A DNA stretch of 64,000 bases. It comes from Bacteroides_D sp963543925. Its GTDB lineage: Bacteria > Bacteroidota > Bacteroidia > Bacteroidales > CAJPTX01. The translations under genes and the position numbers were made by a program. Where the stretch lies: positions 1-64,000 of the forward strand of contig CAUUCP010000003.1 of assembly GCA_963543925.1 (NCBI GenBank), in the 5' to 3' direction. Under the pieces are notes generated by a model, which saw only the letters and a list, made by a program, of their open reading frames with translations, had not been told where the DNA came from and made no database searches. Shown piece after piece: positions 27,668-33,382 of this stretch. Every line of letters begins with the position of its first letter. The first letter of the stretch is position 1.

Positions 27668-29017
27668 CTATTGTTTGGTCGTCATTTTACTTTTCCAGAA
27701 AGTATACTTGAATGCGCAATCTGCATAACGACCGTCTATCCAAATATACATATTTTTCTGTTTTTTCTCTACCCACTGATCGAATACCTTTGTTTCCTTC
27801 TTTGCCTTAGCGAGTTTTTGCACCATAGCGTAGTCGTTCTGTAGATTCATCTGATGAGGAGGTATAATCTTCTCTAGACGGATGACCTTGACGACGACAT
27901 TTCCGACTCGGTCTCGACTCTCAAATGGGGCGCTGATCTGCCCGACCTTCATTTCTTTGATCGCGTAATAATCCACGGGGAGCATGACCTCTTTGTCGAG
28001 CTCTGTGCTACCGTTTTGTATGTTGAGAGCAAATCCTCCGTTGAGTCGAGTATCTTTGTCGTCAGAGTAACGAAGACAGGCCTCTGCAAAGGAGAGGGAG
28101 TCTTTCGCAATGAGCTGTTTGATACTATCGAGCCGCTCGGCGGTCTTTGCAATCACCTCACTAGAATAGGTGGGTCGCATGAGGATGTGCCTGACATTGA
28201 CCAACTTTCCCTTCTTTCCAATCATCTGGATAAGATGGTAACCGTACTCGGTTTTGACAATGGGGCTTACCTGTCCCTCGGCCAATGCGAAAGCGGCATC
28301 GGCAAAGGGTTTCACGAATCCTTCGCGCGGCATATACCCCATTTCACCTCCCTTGATAGCAGAGGCTCGATCTTCGGAATAGGCAACGGCAAGGGTAGAG
28401 AAGCGTTCGCCCTTGAGGATACGTTCCCGTAGATTCAACAATTTTTCTTTCACCTGAAACTCCGCCTCGGTAGCGGCAATGGGTGCGAGTACCAACTGTC
28501 GATACACGAACTGTTCTGGCAACATCTCTAGGCTATCCTTTGGTAGGGCACGATAGTATTCCTCGACCTCGGAGGGCGTGACCAAAACTTTGTCGACAAT
28601 CTTGGCACGCACTTGTTCCGAGCGGCGTTGCTCGCTCAGGAGCTGCGCCATCTCTTTTCGGATGTCCTTGAGTGATCTTCCATACTGTTTTTCAAGCGCC
28701 TCTTCGCTCCCTGCCTGCTGGATGAAGTGTGCGAGTCGCTGTTCGATCTCTTGTGAGTTTTCCAAGTTGGGTTGTGGTATACTATCGAGGTCGGCTTGGT
28801 CGAGTAGCATGTAATGTATGAGCAGAGACTCTAGGACACCGCAAGCGCTATTTTTCTGAAACTGCGGATTCTGCATACGGGCACGTACGAGCTCCATTTC
28901 GACGTCGGAGTAGAGCAACTGTCGCGTACCGACATTGGCAATCGTACCGTCAAGTAGCTGTGCTGCAGCCGTCAGCGTAATAAAAAAAGCCCCCAAGACC
29001 AATAGGCAACCTTTCAT
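27668..29017 (-). CDS. SurA-like periplasmic peptidyl-prolyl isomerase
   Basis: A 449-residue chaperone for outer-membrane proteins. A signal peptide (about 1-19, ending TAAAQ) is followed by a SurA-N-like helical domain and two parvulin domains. The first runs from FVYRQLVLAPIA to YGYHLIQMIG and contains GGEMGYMPREGFVKPFADAAF; the second from VRHILMRPTY to VVVKVIRLE. The C-terminal 40 residues are basic. It is followed by the OstA-like gene after 2 bp. Upstream lies the accessory island rather than another envelope gene. Confidence 0.9.
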   Translation of the reverse strand: MKGCLLVLGAFFITLTAAAQLLDGTIANVGTRQLLYSDVEMELVRARMQNPQFQKNSACGVLESLLIHYMLLDQADLDSIPQPNLENSQEIEQRLAHFIQQAGSEEALEKQYGRSLKDIRKEMAQLLSEQRRSEQVRAKIVDKVLVTPSEVEEYYRALPKDSLEMLPEQFVYRQLVLAPIAATEAEFQVKEKLLNLRERILKGERFSTLAVAYSEDRASAIKGGEMGYMPREGFVKPFADAAFALAEGQVSPIVKTEYGYHLIQMIGKKGKLVNVRHILMRPTYSSEVIAKTAERLDSIKQLIAKDSLSFAEACLRYSDDKDTRLNGGFALNIQNGSTELDKEVMLPVDYYAIKEMKVGQISAPFESRDRVGNVVVKVIRLEKIIPPHQMNLQNDYAMVQKLAKAKKETKVFDQWVEKKQKNMYIWIDGRYADCAFKYTFWKSKMTTKQ

Positions 29018-29091
29018 AAGCGTGCTTAGCGTTAAAAGTTCGTAGGAAGTTTATGTACACTCCGTACATCGCATCCGTGCACAATGCAGTG

Positions 29092-29099
29092 CAAAGGTA
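29092..29099 (-). promoter_or_regulatory. promoter -7 box for the SurA-like/OstA-like operon
   Basis: Minus-strand TACCTTTG (TAnnTTTG), 74 bp before the SurA-like ATG and just outside the 11-bp repeat array. No -33 match at normal spacing, possibly because the upstream sequence was replaced by the island. Confidence 0.45.
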
Positions 29100-29229
29100 A
29101 CTTTTTTGCGAGAGTCGGGGGGCGTCAAAAGGAGGCTACAATCCTAAAAGGAGGTGTAAGTGTCACAGACACTGGTAGGGGATGGGGCGGATATAATTTG
29201 TATATTCCTAAATATACGAGACTACCTAC

Positions 29230-29317
29230 GGGGTGGGATAGGGGTGGAATAGGGGTAGATCGGGTGTAGTCCCCTTGTAGTCCGCATGTTCCCCGCATGT
29301 AGCCCGCCTGTTCCCTC
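29230..29317 (+). repeat. left 11-bp-period array, eight units
   Basis: Read in steps of 11 from 29230, all eight units keep GT at positions 4-5: ggggtgggata, ggggtggaata, ggggtagatcg, ggtgtagtccc, cttgtagtccg, catgttccccg, catgtagcccg, cctgttccctc. The units drift in sequence but hold the phase. A matching array lies on the far side of the cassette at 33122-33176. The whole gap 29018-29461 (444 bp) holds only a promoter box, this array and the left inverted repeat. Confidence 0.75.
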
Positions 29318-29328
29318 AGCAAATTCGG

Positions 29329-29440
29329 TGTGAAAATAGCCATTATTTATGACGCATTTCACTATTTCTACACCACGTTATTTAATAAGTCGTATAGAAA
29401 TACCAGCTTAGGGATTCCTAAAGTTATAGTATATGCAGAG
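29329..29440 (+). repeat. left inverted repeat of the AAA/nuclease cassette
   Basis: This AT-rich block matches the reverse complement of 32995-33107 at roughly two thirds of positions by eye. Shared landmarks in order are AAAATAGCC, GTATTTC/GCATTTC, TTATTTA, GTATA, and a hairpin (here TTAGG-GATT-CCTAA) followed by AAAG and a TATAGTATA-like tail. It sits just inside the left 11-bp array and ends about 20 bp before the stop codon of the first cassette gene. Confidence 0.6.
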
Positions 29441-29461
29441 GAGGTAAGGAGCGCTTTCCAC

Positions 29462-31102
29462 CTATCCTTCAATCCCGCCCGTCCGGCGCGAGGACCGCCC
29501 GTCTGGCACGAGGACCCACGACCCGATGTTGCGCTTCTCCTCATCAAAGGAAGCGCCGATGAGGAGGAGTTTCTTGTGTGATGATTGGTAAGGGGCAGCG
29601 TAACCCTGAGCGATGATTTGCGCGATAGCATCCTCGGGGGTTCCTGCACTCCAGAGCTTTAACTCAAAGATGTAGATCACCTGGTCGGTGTGGACGATAA
29701 TATCTGCCCGCCCCTTGTTGTTGTGCACCTCGGTATGGACAAATTTCCCTAACAAGGTAAAGATGAAGTAGAGGGCGACTTGTGCATCGCGTTCTCGGTA
29801 CTCGACGTCGTTGATATTGTCATAAGGCACGCCCGCCAGGAGGGACTCTATCTTGGCCATGATCTGCGCTACGTCGCCTGTCTCTATAGCCTCTTGGAAC
29901 TCCCAGACAGCCGCCCCGGTCTCGGAGTATTTGAGTGGCGCGAGGATGGGCTGTAGATTGCCGAGGAAACTATACTTTACCTCGTCGTTCGGAAATCCGA
30001 GGCGATAGGTCTCGCTCGCGGGGAGGTAATCTTTGATCGTCAGATATCCTGCTTGGAAGAGTACGGGGATCACATCCTGCGAATCGGTGCTATAATTTTC
30101 CAAGGCAAAGCGTGGGACGGGGACTCCCTTTTCGAAGTTTGGGAAGTAGTGCCGTTCGTGTTTGAGCTTCTCTACGAGGAAGGTGGGAGTGCCCGTTGTG
30201 TACCAATAGTTGCTAAATCGCTTCTTTTGCAGTACGTTGAGTAAACTAAAGGGGTTGTAGACGTGCACGTCGCTGTCTTCTGTAAAGAGGTAACCGTCGT
30301 AGTGTTTTTTGAGTTTAGCGAGCATGTCTTGGTGGGAGAGGTTTTCTTTGGCAGCGAACTCCTCGATCTCGGGGGCAAAATTCGCTTCTAGTTCCGCCTC
30401 GGTAATACCACAGATTCCAGCCATATTCCCATCCATACTGATATCATTCAGATGGTTAAGACCGCTAAAGATCCCCACCTTACTGAAGCGCGTTACGCCC
30501 GTTAGGAAGACGAAGCGGAGGTATTCGCTAGTTCCCTTTAGGACGGAGTAGAAGGCGTGGAGCATCTCCTTGTAGCTCTGGTGAATCTCGTGGCGATGAA
30601 GAGTATCGAGGAGAGGCTTGTCGTACTCATCAATCAGGACGACCACTTGTTGCCCTGTTTTTTTACACGCACGCTGTATGACCCCTCGGAAACGGCTCGG
30701 ATAGGTCTGTTCCGCGGGCTCAACCCCATAACGTTTTTCCCACTCGGTCAATGCGACATTCAGTGTATTATTAAGCTCAAATTCGCTGGTGTAACGTTCT
30801 TCGTTCAATGTTAAATAGAGGACAGGATACTCCAGCCACGGCTGACGTTGCTCGTCTGCTGCGAGCTCGGGTTCGGCATCTTCTAGATAGAGTCCCTGAA
30901 AGAGCTCTTTCTTTCCTAGGAAATAGGCTTCGAGGGTGGAGAGTAGGAGGCTCTTACCGAAGCGCCGCGGACGACTGAGGAAGTAGGCTTTACCTTTTAG
31001 TAACTGGTAGATATACTGTGTTTTATCCACGTACAAAAAGTTCCTTTTGCGAAGGTCTTGAAAGCTCTGCTCGCCCACAGGCATTACACGTTTTGCGGTC
31101 AT
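29462..31102 (-). CDS. AAA-ATPase-like / PD-(D/E)XK nuclease-like protein, copy 1
   Basis: A 546-residue cytoplasmic protein of the AAA-ATPase_like (PF09820) plus PDDEXK_9 (PF08011) family, which is expanded in many Bacteroidetes and whose role is not established to my knowledge. Residues 41-52 contain the variant Walker A RPRRFGKS, 153-163 the Walker B VVLIDEYDKP, and 197-220 a sensor-like FLTGVTRFSKVGIFSGLNHL. Residues 455-500 carry the nuclease-like GRADIIV, FELKL and QIIAQGY motifs. It is tandem to copy 2 and matches it except for residues 90-183 and the C-terminus. Two short tandem units at the 3' end extend this copy by about 9 residues. Start ATG at 31102 (MTAKRVMPV), shared with copy 2. 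Confidence 0.88.
   Translation of the reverse strand: MTAKRVMPVGEQSFQDLRKRNFLYVDKTQYIYQLLKGKAYFLSRPRRFGKSLLLSTLEAYFLGKKELFQGLYLEDAEPELAADEQRQPWLEYPVLYLTLNEERYTSEFELNNTLNVALTEWEKRYGVEPAEQTYPSRFRGVIQRACKKTGQQVVVLIDEYDKPLLDTLHRHEIHQSYKEMLHAFYSVLKGTSEYLRFVFLTGVTRFSKVGIFSGLNHLNDISMDGNMAGICGITEAELEANFAPEIEEFAAKENLSHQDMLAKLKKHYDGYLFTEDSDVHVYNPFSLLNVLQKKRFSNYWYTTGTPTFLVEKLKHERHYFPNFEKGVPVPRFALENYSTDSQDVIPVLFQAGYLTIKDYLPASETYRLGFPNDEVKYSFLGNLQPILAPLKYSETGAAVWEFQEAIETGDVAQIMAKIESLLAGVPYDNINDVEYRERDAQVALYFIFTLLGKFVHTEVHNNKGRADIIVHTDQVIYIFELKLWSAGTPEDAIAQIIAQGYAAPYQSSHKKLLLIGASFDEEKRNIGSWVLVPDGRSSRRTGGIEG
29476..29514 (-). repeat. short GCCAGACGGGCG-type units at the 3' end of copy 1
   Basis: Two 19-bp units lie back to back (plus-strand cgcccgtccggcgcgagga at 29476-29494 and cgcccgtctggcacgagga at 29496-29514). 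They fall in the last codons of copy 1 and give it the extra C-terminal residues after PDGR. The same unit recurs at 31176-31194 and 31219-31237, and inverted at 32871-32891. Confidence 0.75.
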
Positions 31103-31140
31103 TCTCTTCTGGTCTATTCTTGCGAAAGGTACGAAAAGTC
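29521..31140 (-). repeat. tandem duplication, unit 1 (copy 1 gene)
   Basis: Aligns to 31244-32863 with a constant offset of 1723 bp and no gaps. By eye I find three substitutions in the first 38 bp (29531, 29552, 29558), then no difference over 29559-30554. A heavily diverged but same-length block follows at 30555-30834, and again no difference over 30835-31140, including 38 bp upstream of the start codon. Confidence 0.9.
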
Positions 31141-31175
31141 CTCAGGCTTCAAGGTAAGAACCGTCCTTCAATTTG

Positions 31176-31237
31176 CGCCCGTCTGGCGCGAGGAGCCCTT
31201 CCGCCTATCCTTCAATCCCGCCCGTCTGGCGCGAGAA
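31176..31237 (-). repeat. short units between the two cassette genes
   Basis: Two 19-bp units (31176-31194 and 31219-31237), 43 bp apart, are each followed on the minus strand by a GATTGAAGG/AAATTGAAGG tail. The second forms the end of copy 2. The first lies beyond its stop and looks like the left-over 3' end of a further family member. Confidence 0.7.
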
Positions 31238-32825
31238 CCCACGACCCGATGTTACGCTTCTCCTCATCAAAGGAGGCGCCAATGAGGAGGAGTTTCTTGT
31301 GTGATGATTGGTAAGGGGCAGCGTAACCCTGAGCGATGATTTGCGCGATAGCATCCTCGGGGGTTCCTGCACTCCAGAGCTTTAACTCAAAGATGTAGAT
31401 CACCTGGTCGGTGTGGACGATAATATCTGCCCGCCCCTTGTTGTTGTGCACCTCGGTATGGACAAATTTCCCTAACAAGGTAAAGATGAAGTAGAGGGCG
31501 ACTTGTGCATCGCGTTCTCGGTACTCGACGTCGTTGATATTGTCATAAGGCACGCCCGCCAGGAGGGACTCTATCTTGGCCATGATCTGCGCTACGTCGC
31601 CTGTCTCTATAGCCTCTTGGAACTCCCAGACAGCCGCCCCGGTCTCGGAGTATTTGAGTGGCGCGAGGATGGGCTGTAGATTGCCGAGGAAACTATACTT
31701 TACCTCGTCGTTCGGAAATCCGAGGCGATAGGTCTCGCTCGCGGGGAGGTAATCTTTGATCGTCAGATATCCTGCTTGGAAGAGTACGGGGATCACATCC
31801 TGCGAATCGGTGCTATAATTTTCCAAGGCAAAGCGTGGGACGGGGACTCCCTTTTCGAAGTTTGGGAAGTAGTGCCGTTCGTGTTTGAGCTTCTCTACGA
31901 GGAAGGTGGGAGTGCCCGTTGTGTACCAATAGTTGCTAAATCGCTTCTTTTGCAGTACGTTGAGTAAACTAAAGGGGTTGTAGACGTGCACGTCGCTGTC
32001 TTCTGTAAAGAGGTAACCGTCGTAGTGTTTTTTGAGTTTAGCGAGCATGTCTTGGTGGGAGAGGTTTTCTTTGGCAGCGAACTCCTCGATCTCGGGGGCA
32101 AAATTCGCTTCTAGTTCCGCCTCGGTAATACCACAGATTCCAGCCATATTCCCATCCATACTGATATCATTCAGATGGTTAAGACCGCTAAAGATCCCCA
32201 CCTTACTGAAGCGCGTTACGCCCGTTAGGAAGACGAAGCGGAGGTATTCGCTAGTTCCCTTTAGGACGGAGTAGAAGCCGTGGAGGGTATTCTTTATTTT
32301 TGCATGGAGCTCTGCGTCACCTAGTGTATCGATCAAGGGTTTGTCGTATTCGTCTACTAGGACGACCACCTGTTGCCCAGTCTGTTCGTATGCGCGACGG
32401 ATAATCCCGCGGAAACGTGTAGCGAAATCTTGTTCCGAGGTTTCTGTTCCATAGTGTTTTTCCCAACCTGTCAATTGGTCATTCAGGTTGATTTCGAGGG
32501 TTCCAGGACGCTTGTTATTGTTATCACTCAGGTCGAGGTAGAGGACAGGATACTCCTGCCACGGCTGACGTTGCTCGTCTGCTGCGAGCTCGGGTTCGGC
32601 ATCTTCTAGATAGAGTCCCTGAAAGAGCTCTTTCTTTCCTAGGAAATAGGCTTCGAGGGTGGAGAGTAGGAGGCTCTTACCGAAGCGCCGCGGACGACTG
32701 AGGAAGTAGGCTTTACCTTTTAGTAACTGGTAGATATACTGTGTTTTATCCACGTACAAAAAGTTCCTTTTGCGAAGGTCTTGAAAGCTCTGCTCGCCCA
32801 CAGGCATTACACGTTTTGCGGTCAT
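31212..32825 (-). CDS. AAA-ATPase-like / PD-(D/E)XK nuclease-like protein, copy 2
   Basis: A 537-residue paralogue of copy 1 with the same domain order: variant Walker A RPRRFGKS (about 44-51), Walker B VVLVDEYDKP (153-163), sensor FLTGVTRFSKVG, and the C-terminal GRADIIV, FELKL and QIIAQGY nuclease-like motifs. It appears identical to copy 1 at residues 1-89 and 184-531 but differs at roughly half the positions in 90-183, a block of exactly equal length. The C-terminus stops at LAPDGRD, without the extra residues of copy 1. I start at the ATG at 32825 because it matches copy 1; the frame is open 72 codons further, through the right inverted repeat, and that part looks non-coding. The 109-bp gap to copy 1 may allow cotranscription. 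Confidence 0.88.
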   Translation of the reverse strand: MTAKRVMPVGEQSFQDLRKRNFLYVDKTQYIYQLLKGKAYFLSRPRRFGKSLLLSTLEAYFLGKKELFQGLYLEDAEPELAADEQRQPWQEYPVLYLDLSDNNNKRPGTLEINLNDQLTGWEKHYGTETSEQDFATRFRGIIRRAYEQTGQQVVVLVDEYDKPLIDTLGDAELHAKIKNTLHGFYSVLKGTSEYLRFVFLTGVTRFSKVGIFSGLNHLNDISMDGNMAGICGITEAELEANFAPEIEEFAAKENLSHQDMLAKLKKHYDGYLFTEDSDVHVYNPFSLLNVLQKKRFSNYWYTTGTPTFLVEKLKHERHYFPNFEKGVPVPRFALENYSTDSQDVIPVLFQAGYLTIKDYLPASETYRLGFPNDEVKYSFLGNLQPILAPLKYSETGAAVWEFQEAIETGDVAQIMAKIESLLAGVPYDNINDVEYRERDAQVALYFIFTLLGKFVHTEVHNNKGRADIIVHTDQVIYIFELKLWSAGTPEDAIAQIIAQGYAAPYQSSHKKLLLIGASFDEEKRNIGSWVLAPDGRD

Positions 32826-32863
32826 TCTCTTCTGGTCTATTCTTGCGAAAGGTACGAAAAGTC
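31244..32863 (-). repeat. tandem duplication, unit 2 (copy 2 gene)
   Basis: Counterpart of 29521-31140 at a fixed offset of 1723 bp. The diverged block is 32278-32557. Identity stops abruptly at 32863, 38 bp upstream of the start codon. Confidence 0.9.
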
Positions 32864-32870
32864 TAGGGCT

Positions 32871-32891
32871 AGACGGGCGGAAATTGAAGGA
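32871..32891 (+). repeat. inverted copy of the short 3'-end unit
   Basis: The plus strand here carries AGACGGGCGGAAATTGAAGG, nearly the same as the minus-strand sequence beyond copy 2 (AGACGGGCGCAAATTGAAGG). It is therefore inverted relative to the gene-end copies and lies 46 bp upstream of the copy 2 start, just past the end of the duplicated block. Confidence 0.65.
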
Positions 32892-32994
32892 GAGGGGGCG
32901 TAATGCCTTTCTATCCCCCTTTGCGATGCTTGTCCTACACAGTGTGAGAAGAAGCTGCCTATCTTCAGGTCTACGACTGTTTTTTATGCGCACA

Positions 32995-33107
32995 GTGTAC
33001 ACTACCACTTTAGGGAATCCTAAAGCGCTATTTTTATACAATAAACTAAATAATAGCGTACTGGAATAAAGAAATACGTATAGCGCATAGGCTATTTTGG
33101 CGTAGGT
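32995..33107 (-). repeat. right inverted repeat of the AAA/nuclease cassette
   Basis: The reverse complement of this block aligns to 29329-29440 (see there). Its hairpin has a perfect 6-bp stem (TTTAGG-gaat-CCTAAA, 33009-33024). It lies upstream of copy 2 and just inside the right 11-bp array. Confidence 0.6.
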
Positions 33108-33111
33108 AATT

Positions 33112-33345
33112 TTACCTAATATAGTCGGTGTAGCGTCGGTGTATAGTCGGTGTAGCGTACGTGTAGCATTGGTGTACTCCGAACATGCCTTGTTTTGGGA
33201 GTGGGAATTGAGGAAAATATAAAGCGGTATAAGCTCTCTTCTGGAATATATTTCCAGCCAATTTTCTCTGTTTTTTTTGACACACCTCCCCTAGTGGCTT
33301 CCACTCGACCGCCGCGCCATTTAGCGACGCTTCTAGATAAGTCAT
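33112..33345 (-). pseudogene. hsdS: truncated type I restriction specificity gene (hsdS 5' stub)
   Basis: A 77-codon frame starting 37 bp after the hsdR stop. Its first 22 residues (MTYLEASLNGAAVEWKPLGE) look like the N-terminus of HsdS, where V-E-W-K-x-L-G-E-V is very common. After that the similarity is lost and the frame runs into the 11-bp array. A full HsdS is about 380-450 residues with two target-recognition domains; neither is seen. The position after hsdM and hsdR is right for hsdS. I infer that the AAA/nuclease cassette replaced or interrupted the gene. The stub is short, so chance resemblance is possible. Confidence 0.55.
33122..33176 (+). repeat. right 11-bp-period array, five units
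   Basis: Units of 11 bp: tagtcggtgta, gcgtcggtgta, tagtcggtgta, gcgtacgtgta, gcattggtgta. The last four bases, GTGTA with its preceding G or C, are conserved. The first two units repeat as a 22-bp pair. The same GTGTAG-N5 rhythm is recognisable in the left array, in the same strand orientation. Confidence 0.8.
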
Positions 33346-33382
33346 AATGCCTCGCCCTCCACCATTTTTTTACAAAGGGTGC

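Noticed and set aside
29230..29317. CRISPR array
   Set aside because: Units are only 11 bp with no unique spacers between longer repeats, and there are no cas genes in the window.
32826..33041. 72-codon N-terminal extension of copy 2 of the AAA/nuclease pair
   Set aside because: Copy 1 has no such extension. The stretch includes the inverted short unit and the right inverted repeat, and the duplicated DNA ends 38 bp upstream of the ATG at 32825.
29230..33176. Classical insertion sequence or transposon
   Set aside because: No transposase or integrase is recognisable between the repeats, and no clear target-site duplication was found by eye.
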